From positions 310,001-374,000 of the forward strand of contig NZ_WWEN01000004.1 of NCBI RefSeq assembly GCF_009857745.1: a stretch of DNA of 64,000 nt, in the 5' to 3' direction. The stretch is from Thalassovita mangrovi (GTDB taxonomy: Bacteria > Pseudomonadota > Alphaproteobacteria > Rhodobacterales > Rhodobacteraceae). Positions 1-8,759 of the stretch are shown in pieces. Positions within the stretch are counted from its first letter, which is position 1; each line of letters opens with the position of its first letter. A program made the position numbers and the translations under genes. The notes beneath the pieces were generated by a model. It made no database searches. It saw only the letters and a program-made list of their open reading frames with translations, and was not told where the DNA came from.

Positions 1-272
1 AACTGTTCGAAACCGCCGCCGTCGCGGGCGATGTGGCGGCGCAGTACCAACTGGGCGTGATGCTGACCAAGGGGCAGGGCGTGGCGCAGGATTACGTGCA
101 GGCGCATAAATGGCTGAACATCGCCGCCGCCAGCGGTCACGCCGAGGCGGCCAAGTTCCGCGGCGTGATTTCCGACCTGATGACCGCCGAACAGATCACC
201 CAGGCGCAGCGCGCGGCGCGGGCCTATTTCGATGAAATCCGCGCCATGCCGGCCGCCGAGGTGGTGAAATGA
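1..272 (+). CDS. Sel1-repeat protein, C-terminal part (5' end outside window)
   Basis: The reading frame is open from base 3 and ends at TGA 270-272, so the gene begins upstream of the window. The visible residues contain one Sel1-type (TPR-like) repeat around the motif GVMLTKGQGVAQDYVQAHKW. An Ala/Glu-rich helical tail with MTAEQITQAQ follows. That tail resembles the C-terminus of the next protein (MTPEQISEAQQ), so the two are probably paralogues. Sel1 repeats usually form protein-protein interaction superhelices, and the specific partner cannot be read from sequence. The stop codon overlaps the next start in ATGA, indicating translational coupling. GTG at 33 is an in-frame codon but not a credible start, because the repeat already begins before it. 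Confidence 0.8.
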   Translation, partial: LFETAAVAGDVAAQYQLGVMLTKGQGVAQDYVQAHKWLNIAAASGHAEAAKFRGVISDLMTAEQITQAQRAARAYFDEIRAMPAAEVVK

Positions 273-1483
273 CCGTTGCCCGGCTGCTGCGGGGCGGTGC
301 GGCGGCTGCGCTAATCGCGCTGGCCCTGACCGGCACGGCCGGGGCGCAGGATGGGGCCCGGTGGGACCAGCTGCCGGTCGCGGCGCTGCAGCAGGCGGCG
401 CAGTCGGGATCGGCCGAGGCGCAATACGCCCTGGCGATGCGCTATCACAACGGGCGCGAGGTGCTGCAGAATTTCGCCCAGGCCGCCGAGCTGTTGCAGG
501 CGGCTGCGGATCAGGGGCAGGCGGCGGCGCAGAACCGGCTGGGGCAGTATTACTTCGCCGGGATCGGCACGCCGCGCGACGCGGCGCTGGCGCTGAAATG
601 GCTGGCGGCGGCGGCGGCTTCGGGCGATGCGCAATTCATCTACGATTATGCCGCCGCTTTGGAAAACGGCGCCGACGGCACGGCGGACTCGACCCGGGCG
701 GCGGAGTTCTATGCCAAGGCCGCCGAACTGGGCCTCGACGATGCCATCGTCAGCCTTGGCGTGCTGTACCAGCACGGCCATGGGGTCGAACAGGATCTGG
801 GCCGGGCGCGGGAACTGTACCAGGGGCCGGCATCGCGCGGCCATGCGCGGGCGCTGAACAACCTGGGCCTGCTTTACGTGCGCGGCGACGGCGTGGCGCA
901 GGATTACGAACGCGCCGTGGGCCTGTTCACCAAGGCCGCCGAGCAGGGGCTGGCGGTGGCGATGACCAATCTGGCGGTGATGTATGAAAACGGCTTCGGC
1001 GTCGAGATGAACGAACCGCTGGCGGTCGAGCTCTATCGCAAGGGGGGCAGGGGCGGCGATACCGGCGCCGGGCCGCAGCCGGTCTATGATCCGCGACTGG
1101 CCGAACCCGATACCAGCGAAGAGGGGCTGCGCCAGATGACCCAGGCGGCCCGCGCCGGCGATCCGGTGGCGCAGTTCCAGATGGCCTGGCTGCTGCTGAA
1201 CCGGCAACCGGCGCAGTTCCAGGATCTCCAGGCCGCCGCCGGGCTGCTGCGGCAGGCCGCCGAGGCCGGCCTGGCCCCGGCGATGGCGAATCTGGGGCTG
1301 CTTTACTTCGACGGCCGCGGCGTGCCGCAGGATTACGCGCTTGGTCACATGTGGCTTATTCTGGCGGGCACGGCGGGCATGTCGGATGCGATTTCGATCA
1401 GCTCCGAATTGGCGGCGCGGATGACCCCGGAACAGATCAGCGAAGCGCAGCAGATGGCGGCGCAGAAAACGGCACTGAAATGA
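269..1483 (+). CDS. Secreted Sel1-repeat protein
   Basis: This 404-residue protein begins with an n-region (MTVARLLRG), an Ala/Leu hydrophobic core and a likely signal-peptidase site after GTAGAQ near residue 27, so it is predicted to be periplasmic. About eight Sel1 units follow (for example QSGSAEAQYALAMRYHNG, RGHARALNNLGLLYVRGDG, EAGLAPAMANLGLLYFDGRG). They are interrupted by a Gly/Pro-rich linker near residues 255-285. The C-terminus ALGHMWLILAG...MTPEQISEAQ matches the end of the upstream partial gene. The start overlaps the upstream stop by four bases. Sel1 proteins act as scaffolds or adaptors, and no catalytic motif is present. The exact role is unknown. Confidence 0.85.
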   Translation: MTVARLLRGGAAAALIALALTGTAGAQDGARWDQLPVAALQQAAQSGSAEAQYALAMRYHNGREVLQNFAQAAELLQAAADQGQAAAQNRLGQYYFAGIGTPRDAALALKWLAAAAASGDAQFIYDYAAALENGADGTADSTRAAEFYAKAAELGLDDAIVSLGVLYQHGHGVEQDLGRARELYQGPASRGHARALNNLGLLYVRGDGVAQDYERAVGLFTKAAEQGLAVAMTNLAVMYENGFGVEMNEPLAVELYRKGGRGGDTGAGPQPVYDPRLAEPDTSEEGLRQMTQAARAGDPVAQFQMAWLLLNRQPAQFQDLQAAAGLLRQAAEAGLAPAMANLGLLYFDGRGVPQDYALGHMWLILAGTAGMSDAISISSELAARMTPEQISEAQQMAAQKTALK

Positions 1484-1684
1484 GGTGCGGGGGCGTTGCC
1501 GCCGGGCCGGGTGCGGAAGGGTTCTGGTTGATTGCCTTGTATATTTTACACCCTGCCATTGTAAGTCTTGGATTAATTTAAAAAATGTTCCAAGCCACAA
1601 CTGGATTTGTTATAGTTTGGAAAAACAATCGTTGGTTTACGACGTTTAATTAAACAACAAGTGGTTAACAGGGGAAATTCCAGA

Positions 1685-2107
1685 GTGTTTCGGCGGGTGT
1701 CTCATCTCTTCGTAGCTGCGGTTGTGGCCTGTTCCGGCGCGGCTTTCGCGGCTGAACCCGAACCCGTCCAGCAGCACAATTCCAACGCCGTATGGTTCGA
1801 GAACTGGACCGGGTTGAGCAACGCCACCATGACCATTTCGGCCCCGAACGGCAAAATCATCTCGATCCAGGCGGAAACCGGGACCCCGGTGTTTCAGCTT
1901 TCCGGCAGCGTGGTGATCGACGGTATCTACCGCTACGAACTGAAGGCGGCGACCGATGAAGTGATCGAAATCGTCAATCCGATCGATAACGGACGCGGTG
2001 AGAACGCCAGCAACACCATGCGCAAGCCGTTCCAGCTGAACGGGCATTTCACCGTGGCACGGGGCGTGATCATCACGCCCGAAGAAATCAGGGAAGAAGA
2101 GGGCTGA
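1685..2107 (+). CDS. Small secreted protein of unknown function
   Basis: The predicted protein has 140 residues from GTG 1685. This start was chosen because AGGGGAA at 1670-1676 lies eight bases upstream. An in-frame GTG at 1661 lacks such a site. An N-terminal signal peptide (MFRRVSHLFVAAVVACSGAAFA, cleaved near AFA-AE) indicates export. The mature part looks like a small beta-rich domain (VWFENWTGLSNATMTIS, GKIISIQAETGTPVFQLSG) ending in an acidic tail EEIREEEG. No family was recognised. It lies 49 bases upstream of the tail-fibre-like secreted protein and is probably co-transcribed with it. The upstream region 1500-1660 is AT-rich and probably holds the promoter. Confidence 0.7.
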   Translation: MFRRVSHLFVAAVVACSGAAFAAEPEPVQQHNSNAVWFENWTGLSNATMTISAPNGKIISIQAETGTPVFQLSGSVVIDGIYRYELKAATDEVIEIVNPIDNGRGENASNTMRKPFQLNGHFTVARGVIITPEEIREEEG

Positions 2108-2156
2108 GCCGTTTGGACGCCCTTTACAGGTATTTGGATAAGAAAGAGCCGACTCG

Positions 2157-3332
2157 ATGAAAGATTTGAAACGCAATGCATTGAAGTTTTTGGCGTCCAG
2201 CGCCCTCGTCGCCGTGACGGGCGCCGCCTCGGCCGATGAGGTCTTCATTCAGGACGTGATCGTCCAGGGATCGCTCTGCGTCGGGGTCGATTGCGTGAAT
2301 GGCGAAGCCTTCGGGTTCGACACCATCCGCCTGAAGGAAAACAACGTGCGGATCAAGTTCGACGACACGTCGGCGTCCAGCGCCTTCCCGAACACCGACT
2401 GGGAACTGCAGGCCAACGAAAGTTCGAACGGCGGCCACAACTGGTTCGCGCTACTCGACGGCACCAATAGTAAGAGGCCGTTCACCGTCGAAGCCAATGC
2501 GCGTAACAACGCGATGTATATCTCCAGTGCGGGCCGGCTGGGCCTTGGCACGTCGGCTCCGGGGGTTGATATCGATGTTCTGAACGGCAACACCCCGGCC
2601 CTGCGCCTGCAACAGGACTCGTCGTCGGGCTTCACCGCCCAGACCTGGGACGTGGCCGGCAACGAAACCAACTTCTTCGTCCGCGATGTGACCAACGCGT
2701 CGCGTATTCCGTTCAAGATCCGTCCGACCGCCCCGACGAATTCGCTTTATATCGATACGGATGGCGATATCGGGCTGGGGACGGCGAGTCCGGATGCACC
2801 TCTGGATGTTGAGGAAAACAGCGACCTTACGGCAGGCACGCCGCACCTCCTGGTGAACAACACCAACGCCACGGCTCGTGTCCGCCGGATGATCGGGATT
2901 TCCAACTTTGGCGGTGCTTTCATTCATTTGGAAAACCGGCAGTCCGGTGTCGCTTGGACGATGACGAACGCCAATACCGGGACCAGTTTCCTGATCAATG
3001 ATCCGTCAACAACCGATCCCGAACTGGAATTGGCGCAGAACGGCGATCTGACGATCCGCGGCAATCTGGTGACCGGCGGCGGCGGCACCTGTGACCCGGG
3101 GCCGTGTGACGCGGTGTTCGACCCCGACGTTTACGAAGTGCCGTCTATCAAGGAACATGCTGAATTCATGTGGGCGAACAAGCGGCTTCCGGCCCTTGAT
3201 CCGACCCTACCGGGACAGCCGATCAACGTGACGCTGAAGCTTACCCGCATGCTGAATGAACTGGAACATGCTCATATCTATATCGAGCAACTGAATGATC
3301 GGATCGCGGAGCTTGAAACCCGGATCCAGTAA
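2157..3332 (+). CDS. Secreted tail-fibre-like protein with C-terminal coiled coil
   Basis: A 391-residue protein with a signal peptide (MKDLKRNALKFLASSALVAVTGAASA). The body carries repeated short beta-modules typical of tail-fibre or trimeric adhesin shafts, such as MYISSAGRLGLGTSAPG near residue 125 and LYIDTDGDIGLGTASPD near residue 200. A CDPGPCD loop (about 312-318) precedes a C-terminal segment VFDPDVYEVPSIKEHAEF followed by NKRLPAL. The protein ends in a heptad-like coiled coil (LNELEHAHIYIEQLNDRIAEL). That C-terminal layout (FxPD, SLxEh, NxxLP, IEELTLYxIEQ) is the one I know from many secreted Bacteroidetes proteins related to S74 chaperone domains. No S74 Ser/Lys catalytic pair was identified. 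It probably trimerises at the cell surface. AAGAAAGAG at 2140-2148 serves as ribosome site. Confidence 0.75.
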   Translation: MKDLKRNALKFLASSALVAVTGAASADEVFIQDVIVQGSLCVGVDCVNGEAFGFDTIRLKENNVRIKFDDTSASSAFPNTDWELQANESSNGGHNWFALLDGTNSKRPFTVEANARNNAMYISSAGRLGLGTSAPGVDIDVLNGNTPALRLQQDSSSGFTAQTWDVAGNETNFFVRDVTNASRIPFKIRPTAPTNSLYIDTDGDIGLGTASPDAPLDVEENSDLTAGTPHLLVNNTNATARVRRMIGISNFGGAFIHLENRQSGVAWTMTNANTGTSFLINDPSTTDPELELAQNGDLTIRGNLVTGGGGTCDPGPCDAVFDPDVYEVPSIKEHAEFMWANKRLPALDPTLPGQPINVTLKLTRMLNELEHAHIYIEQLNDRIAELETRIQ

Positions 3333-3357
3333 AGCACAATCGCAGCTGAGATACCGA

Positions 3358-3391
3358 AAGGCGGGCCGAGTGCCCGCTTTTCTTTTTGTTT
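3358..3391 (+). terminator. Rho-independent terminator after the tail-fibre-like gene
   Basis: A perfect 6-bp GC stem (3361-3366 GCGGGC with 3372-3377 GCCCGC), a 5-base loop, and a downstream T-rich run TTTTCTTTTTGTTT. It lies 28 bases after the stop codon at 3332 and separates the secreted pair from the following glycosyltransferase gene. Confidence 0.85.
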
Positions 3392-3458
3392 CAAAGCCTC
3401 TGATGGTGTTGCTAAACAGGAAGCTGCTAGAACCGGAAATTCCGAAAGGGGCGCGAAA

Positions 3459-4712
3459 GTGATCGCATCGCCGAGCAATGGTCTTGGACCGCTGGGGCCT
3501 GAAGATATTGACGCCGGTGACTGTGCGCGCTGTGGCACTGGGTTGAAAATGGGCAAGCTTCGGGTGCCTGGGCACCGGGTGCTTGCCGATGCGACCTGTC
3601 CGCAGTGTTCCGACGAATATTTCATCGATGTGCCCAGCAGTTTCGCGCTGCTTAGCCCGGTCCGCTATTGTCATACGCAACAGCGTCACTTGGGGGCTGC
3701 GATATTGCCTTTCTGGCAAAACTGGTTCGACAAGATGATGGAAGCGCAGGCCGAAGTCGAGGTGGAAATCAATCTGGGAAAGGCCGTGGAACGGCCGTTG
3801 CTGCTGCATTGCCTGGACCCGATTTTCGGACATGCTCTCAAGCGGTTGTTCCATGCGGATGCTTATATGAAACGGTATCCCGAGCGGCCGCTTATCCCAC
3901 TGATTGCGCCTTGGCTGCAGTCCTTCTTGCCAGAAGGCATCGCGGGAGCGATCACGGTGAAATGGAAAGGCGGCAGCGGACTCGGCTGGAGCCGGGAACT
4001 GGACAACCGGATGGCAGCGTTCATACAGCAATATCCGGGAACCGAATTCTGTCAGACCGTGCCCAGTCTGGCGTCCGAGGATATCGACATCAGCAGGTTT
4101 TCCGGGGTTCAGCCTATGGAGCGCAGCAGCGGCAGGAACCGGGCACGGCCGACCGTCTGCTATGTCTGGCGCGATACGCGTTGCTGGGGCGGCAGCATCG
4201 AAGCCCAGCTCGAAAATGTTCAGCAACTGAGGCGGCAATTGCTGAGCGAGACGCCGGATATGCGGTTTGTCGTCGCCGGGATTTCATCCTCCGACCGATG
4301 GGATGATGAGACCGAGTTCCTACTGTTCGAAAAACCGGGGCCGGAACAGGACCGCCAATTGAATCTGCTGTACAGTCAAAGCGATGTGGTGATCGGCGGA
4401 CATGGATCAAACATGATCCTGCCCTCTGCTCATGCGGGCGGTACGGTTGAACTGGTCCCGCCCAAGCGATGGCACAATGCATGGACGGCTAGCTTTTTCC
4501 GGTCAGACTGCAGCCCGGCTGAAGCCGTGTTCTATCACCGCTATCTGCCCGATACGACGGATATCGGAACGATATGCGACGTGGTGCATGTGATCTCCGG
4601 CTTCGCGCCGCGTTTCGATTTGCTGGGCGGGGGTGACAACACCCGGTTCGAGCGGGTGGATGCCGGGCGGTTGACAGCCGAAGCGGCGTCGCTGCCTGGG
4701 TTCCGGCCTTAG
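3459..4712 (+). CDS. Putative glycosyltransferase with N-terminal CxxC pairs
   Basis: A 417-residue protein starting at GTG 3459 with GAAAGGGGCG just upstream. Near the N-terminus two CxxC pairs (CARC about residues 22-25, CPQC about 47-50) could form a zinc ribbon. The C-terminal half has a sugar-nucleotide-transferase-like pattern: PTVCYVWRDTR, then RFVVAGISS, then VVIGGHGSNMILPSAHAGG and VELVPP. The GHGS...G...VELVPP arrangement resembles the donor-binding end of GT61-like or other GT-B enzymes, so a glycosyltransferase is inferred, with substrate unknown. Its stop overlaps the convergent stop of the next gene in the bases TTAG at 4709-4712. Neighbouring genes also concern glycan or sulfate transfer, which supports a surface-glycan role. 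Confidence 0.55.
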   Translation: MIASPSNGLGPLGPEDIDAGDCARCGTGLKMGKLRVPGHRVLADATCPQCSDEYFIDVPSSFALLSPVRYCHTQQRHLGAAILPFWQNWFDKMMEAQAEVEVEINLGKAVERPLLLHCLDPIFGHALKRLFHADAYMKRYPERPLIPLIAPWLQSFLPEGIAGAITVKWKGGSGLGWSRELDNRMAAFIQQYPGTEFCQTVPSLASEDIDISRFSGVQPMERSSGRNRARPTVCYVWRDTRCWGGSIEAQLENVQQLRRQLLSETPDMRFVVAGISSSDRWDDETEFLLFEKPGPEQDRQLNLLYSQSDVVIGGHGSNMILPSAHAGGTVELVPPKRWHNAWTASFFRSDCSPAEAVFYHRYLPDTTDIGTICDVVHVISGFAPRFDLLGGGDNTRFERVDAGRLTAEAASLPGFRP

Positions 4713-6205
4713 AGCGGCGAAGCGTAGCCGAAAGTATCGCAATACCAGCTGACCTCGGCCTTCAGACTGTCTGGCAGTGCGGCCCAATCGCTAGGATCAA
4801 TGTCGGGTTTCGGATAGGTGACGCCCTTGTAAAGCTTGTTGGCGTTGACCGGGTTGGTGTCGAGCGTGACACCAGCGGCTTCGGGGCGGAGCCGCGCGGC
4901 ATAGTCCTGCAGCTTTTCGGGCTGATCCTCGATCCGGAACACGAGATCGGGTTTCATCTCATAGGCCATCCGCATCCAGTAAACGATCGACGCCACGGCC
5001 CGTTCGAAATCATTGCTCAGATCGTCCAAGTCGAGCCCGAACTTCTTCCGAATCTCATCTCGACGGAATTGATAGGACGGCGGGGCATAGCAGTTTTCGC
5101 GCATCACCGAAGGCGCCGCCGCCGCGATATCGCGGGTCGGCAGGATCAGGTTGTCCCATTGCAGATTGCGTCGGTTTTCGGCGATGGGATGCATCGCATA
5201 TGGGGCGTTTTGCGTATCGACGGTCAGCATCCAGCTGGCAAACCCGTCGGCCCCATTGCGTTCATGCCCGATATCGAACCCCATCTGGCCAAGCATTTTG
5301 GCAGTGAACATCGTGCCGCCGCGCGGGTGACCGATGATTAGTATGGACCGGTGATAGAGAGGTTTGTCGTAGTGGTCCCAGGCTTCTTCCAGCGTGATCA
5401 TGTTGAGCGGTGGGTTGCGTAACCGTTGGGAGTCTTGGGTAAAATGGCCGATCCCTTCGATGATCCCGGTATTCACGACGGCCTTCGGTTCTGTGCGCCG
5501 ATGCAGAAGCCTGCGTCGAGCGGTGACAAATGAGGTTGCCGAATCCCAAGAATAAAACATCTTGAGCACATTCAGAACGTCGCGGCCCGGGGTTCGGTGC
5601 AGGCGGCGGCGGATGTCGTCGGTCATGTTGGTTGCGATATAGTCGAGGTATTCCGCTTCCGTCAGCATGAACAGGCGTTTGAGTTCTGGCAGCAGGTTCT
5701 GAATCTGATCGCTATGAGCGGCCCAGCCCCACCCCTGGAAACGCGTGAAATCCCGTTCGTTTTCGGGTTCGGTTCCGAAAGGGTGCCCATAGACCGAATA
5801 GACGTCCGGTCTATCCGCCACTTCCGCAAGCGCCTTGCGGAACCTGTCGACGCCATTTTGCAAGGGAAAACAGTCATCCTCGAGCACCAAGACGCTGCGG
5901 TAGCGCTGGCTCATTTGATCCAGCGCGTCCAGCATCAGTTTTTCGATGCCCAGATGGCCGCGCGTTTCGACGACCTCGCGCACCGGGAATTGCCGCGCGA
6001 CCTGGACCGATTTCGCAGCAACATCAGCATATTCGGAACGTTTCTGCGTCCCGTCGATCCAAACATGGGTTTTGTCGGTATGGCCTTGTTTCTGGAGGCT
6101 GCTCAGAACGGATTCCAGATGCCCTGGGCGATTATATCCGGTGACCAGAATGCCAAATTCTTCCGGCTCGGATATACAATCTGCGCGAGTTTCAATATCG
6201 TTCAT
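4709..6205 (-). CDS. Two-domain glycosyltransferase / sulfotransferase-like protein
   Basis: About 498 residues from ATG 6205. An in-frame TTG at 6226 with a weak upstream AGG would add seven residues. The N-terminal part (about 15-250) looks like a GT-A glycosyltransferase of the GNT-I/GT2 type: ILVTGYNRPGHLESVLSSLQ near the start and VLVLEDDCFP with an acidic EDD at about 109-111, the usual nucleotide-sugar/metal site. Near residue 287 a second domain begins with ILIIGHPRGGTMFTAKML, which resembles the PAPS-binding loop of sulfotransferases. The combination suggests one polypeptide that adds and sulfates a sugar, though this is inference. It is convergent with the preceding glycosyltransferase and shares its stop region. 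Confidence 0.6.
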   Translation of the reverse strand: MNDIETRADCISEPEEFGILVTGYNRPGHLESVLSSLQKQGHTDKTHVWIDGTQKRSEYADVAAKSVQVARQFPVREVVETRGHLGIEKLMLDALDQMSQRYRSVLVLEDDCFPLQNGVDRFRKALAEVADRPDVYSVYGHPFGTEPENERDFTRFQGWGWAAHSDQIQNLLPELKRLFMLTEAEYLDYIATNMTDDIRRRLHRTPGRDVLNVLKMFYSWDSATSFVTARRRLLHRRTEPKAVVNTGIIEGIGHFTQDSQRLRNPPLNMITLEEAWDHYDKPLYHRSILIIGHPRGGTMFTAKMLGQMGFDIGHERNGADGFASWMLTVDTQNAPYAMHPIAENRRNLQWDNLILPTRDIAAAAPSVMRENCYAPPSYQFRRDEIRKKFGLDLDDLSNDFERAVASIVYWMRMAYEMKPDLVFRIEDQPEKLQDYAARLRPEAAGVTLDTNPVNANKLYKGVTYPKPDIDPSDWAALPDSLKAEVSWYCDTFGYASPL

Positions 6206-6304
6206 TGCTTTGATGAGACTGTCCAACTAACCTGATTGGGAGTTCGTATTTTTTTAATTTTAGTTTTCCGGTTTGAGACTTATCCTCGATTAATAGGTGG
6301 TGCA

Positions 6305-8335
6305 ATGAGCAATCCGGGTGGGGCTTCCCTTCACAATGGCATCTTTTCCGACCCTCGGTTGAACGGTGCCGGAATGGTTGTTCCATTCAGCGCGGCGCTG
6401 GTTTTTTGCGCCGCGCTGACCGCCACCGGGGCGCAGGCCGCTGACCCGTCCTGGACCGTGACCAGTGTGGATGCGGATCGGATCGAGATCGCGGCGACCG
6501 CCTTCGCGCCGTCTTCGCCCGCCGGCGACGGCGGTTTCACCCGGGTCGAAGCCTGGGAGGCCGGCATCGACAAGCCGCTGGAATTCAGCCTGCGCGACAT
6601 GTGGCCGCCGTTCTGGGAAGGTCGCAGCGTGTCGAGCGGCGATATCGACCGCGATGGCGACCTGGATATCGCGATCGCCTCGACCGAGGCGGGGATCTAC
6701 CTGTTCGAAAACGACGGGCAGGGGCGGTTCAGCCGGGTCGACACCGATTTCGGCGCCCTGGCCGACCTGCCGATGTTCAACGCCGTGCTGGCCGATATCG
6801 ACAATGACGGCTGGCCCGACCTGTTCCTGACCTCCTACCGGCAGGGAAATTACCTGTTGCGCAATGTCGAAGGTTCTTTCGGGGCGGAACCGCCGGTGCC
6901 GGTGGCCAATCGCGAAAACGCGGTGCTGACCATGACGATGGCCTTCGGCGATCCCGATGCCGACGGCGATCTGGACATCGCATTGGGCAACTGGACGGCG
7001 GGCTGGTATCGCCGCATCCCCGGCGAGGAATCGCGCAACCGCATCGTCTGGAACGACGATGGCGTGCTGACCGGCGATCATTTCACCGATCTGCCCGGCA
7101 TTCCCGGCGAAACCCTTTCGGTGCTGTTTTCCGACATGAACGGCGACGGCATGGCGGACCTGCTGATCGGCAACGATTTCGACGTGCCGGATTATTTCTA
7201 TCTCGGCGACGGCAAGGGCGGCTTCGACCCGATCACCTATGATGACGAAATCATCCCGCATACCACCACCACCACGATGGCGATCAAGGTGGGTGACCTG
7301 ACCGGCGACGGGGTGAGCGAGATCTACCTGGCGCAGATCGCGGGCCGGTCGCGGCAGGCGTCCAAGATCCTGAAGATGCAGGATCAGCGCAAATATTGCG
7401 ACGGCATCAAGCGCGACGCCGACCGGGCGCTGTGCGAAAAGAACATGGAGATCAAGGCGTGGTACCGCTCGGGCAACCAGTTCGATCCGACCTATGCCGA
7501 GGAATGCGCCGACCTGAGCGGCCGCTATCAGGCCGAATGCAAGGCGATGCTGATCAAGGACTTGGCGATCCAGAAGGACGACGCGTCGATCTGCGGCTTG
7601 ATCCCGGCCAGCCAGCCGGTGCCGCGCAGCTTCTGCGACCTGCATTTCCTGACCCCGCGCCGCCCCAGCACTGAAGAAATCGACGCCAGCCTGCAGCAGA
7701 TCCTGCACCAGAACGTGCTGCTGCGCTGGAACGGCACGGCCTTCGAGGACGAGGCCGAGGCGCGCGGCCTGGATATCGGCGGCTGGAGCTGGGACACCAA
7801 GTTCGAGGATTTCGACAATGACGGCGACCAGGACGTGTTCATCGCCAACGGCACCTGGGTGCCGAACGAAAATTCGCCCTCGAACCTCTATTTCGAAAAT
7901 GACGGCACCGGGCATTTCACCGAAACCTCGGGCCCGGCGGGGCTGGAAGATTTCCTGATGACGGCGGGCGCCACCTCCTTCGACATGGACAATGACGGCG
8001 ATCAGGACCTGCTGACCCATACGGTGAACGGGCCGCTGCAGCTGTTCCGCAACAATTCGCAGCGCCAGGCGGTGGGATTCGAACTGCGCGATTTCGTGGG
8101 CAACCGCGACGGGATCGGCGCCAAGATCACCGTGACCGACGATAGCGGTCGCACCCAGACGCGGGAAATCCAGCTCGGCGGCGGCTTCATGTCCTTCGAC
8201 GCGCCGCGCGCCTATTTCGGTCTGGGCGAGGCGACCGCGCTGCGCGAGGCGCGCATCCGCTGGATCGACGGGGGCGAAACCGTGATCGAAGGGGGGCTGC
8301 GCCCCGGATCGCTTTACACCGTCGCGCGGCAGTGA
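6305..8335 (+). CDS. CRTAC1-type FG-GAP/VCBS repeat protein with ASPIC/UnbV domain
   Basis: From ATG 6305 (AGGTGG four bases upstream) the product has 676 residues with an exported N-terminus (VVPFSAALVFCAALTATGAQA). An in-frame ATG at 6374 would give a more canonical signal peptide. Seven or more FG-GAP beta-propeller blades carry calcium-binding acidic loops: DIDRDGDLDIAIA, DIDNDGWPDLFLT, DPDADGDLDIALG, DMNGDGMADLLIG, DFDNDGDQDVFIA, DMDNDGDQDLLTH. The C-terminus (NRDGIGAKITVT ... ARIRWIDGG) is the ASPIC/UnbV domain. Such proteins are extracellular or surface-bound and probably bind ligands, and no enzyme activity is evident. A segment near residues 360-455 with about seven cysteines interrupts the propeller. 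The gene is divergent from the glycosyltransferase/sulfotransferase gene. Confidence 0.85.
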   Translation: MSNPGGASLHNGIFSDPRLNGAGMVVPFSAALVFCAALTATGAQAADPSWTVTSVDADRIEIAATAFAPSSPAGDGGFTRVEAWEAGIDKPLEFSLRDMWPPFWEGRSVSSGDIDRDGDLDIAIASTEAGIYLFENDGQGRFSRVDTDFGALADLPMFNAVLADIDNDGWPDLFLTSYRQGNYLLRNVEGSFGAEPPVPVANRENAVLTMTMAFGDPDADGDLDIALGNWTAGWYRRIPGEESRNRIVWNDDGVLTGDHFTDLPGIPGETLSVLFSDMNGDGMADLLIGNDFDVPDYFYLGDGKGGFDPITYDDEIIPHTTTTTMAIKVGDLTGDGVSEIYLAQIAGRSRQASKILKMQDQRKYCDGIKRDADRALCEKNMEIKAWYRSGNQFDPTYAEECADLSGRYQAECKAMLIKDLAIQKDDASICGLIPASQPVPRSFCDLHFLTPRRPSTEEIDASLQQILHQNVLLRWNGTAFEDEAEARGLDIGGWSWDTKFEDFDNDGDQDVFIANGTWVPNENSPSNLYFENDGTGHFTETSGPAGLEDFLMTAGATSFDMDNDGDQDLLTHTVNGPLQLFRNNSQRQAVGFELRDFVGNRDGIGAKITVTDDSGRTQTREIQLGGGFMSFDAPRAYFGLGEATALREARIRWIDGGETVIEGGLRPGSLYTVARQ

Positions 8336-8759
8336 CCGGCTGGTCCTGACACCGCCCCGACAGGGCCCCGGACCGGGGTCTTGCGGGGGCCTTGCCCGTG
8401 TCGGCATGCGGGCGGCAGGCGCGTCGGCCTCCCGGTTTCGGGGACCGGCAACGCGCCAATGGTGCCGGATTGGCCGTTGCGAATCTCTTTGATTTTTCAA
8501 GCACTCAGAAAATGAAGCTGTGGGGAATCCGGGGCCAATTCAGCCGCCGGCGCGGGATTTCGGTCATTTCCCTGTTAGCTTTCTTAAGGAGATGTTTCCA
8601 AAATCGCGGAATCCGGGGAGCAGGGGCGACAAAACTGCGGAGAGGGGTGCGGCAGATGTTGTTTGAAGCTGCAAACTATGCTCTCAATACACGCGATTAT
8701 CACCGATATTTTACCGCCGGTTGTTGGGTGTGTGTCTTGGTATTTCAGAGGGAAATAGA
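8336..8759. other. Intergenic region upstream of the giant exported protein gene
   Basis: No credible gene was found in these 424 bases. The first third is GC-rich with nested inverted repeats (CCCCGG 8366-8371 and CCGGGG 8373-8378), which may end transcription of the preceding gene, but there is no T-run. The second half (about 8480-8759) is clearly AT-richer than the surroundings and probably contains the promoter and leader of the large gene. AGAGGGAAA at 8747-8755 is its ribosome-binding site. A 24-codon frame at 8591 was dismissed because AAGGAG abuts its ATG. Confidence 0.5.

Noticed and set aside
311-1600. Long open frame on the minus strand across the Sel1-repeat gene
   Set aside because: It is a GC-rich shadow of the plus-strand gene. 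Its Arg/His-rich composition has no family features, signal or ribosome site.
2157-3332. Prophage tail-fibre gene
   Set aside because: It has a signal peptide and no phage structural, integrase or lysis genes nearby.
6290-8500. Minus-strand frame over the CRTAC1-type gene
   Set aside because: It mirrors the repetitive Asp/Gly codons of the plus-strand propeller gene and lacks family motifs.
8591-8665. 24-codon frame upstream of the giant gene
   Set aside because: The AAGGAG lies directly against the ATG and the product has no features.
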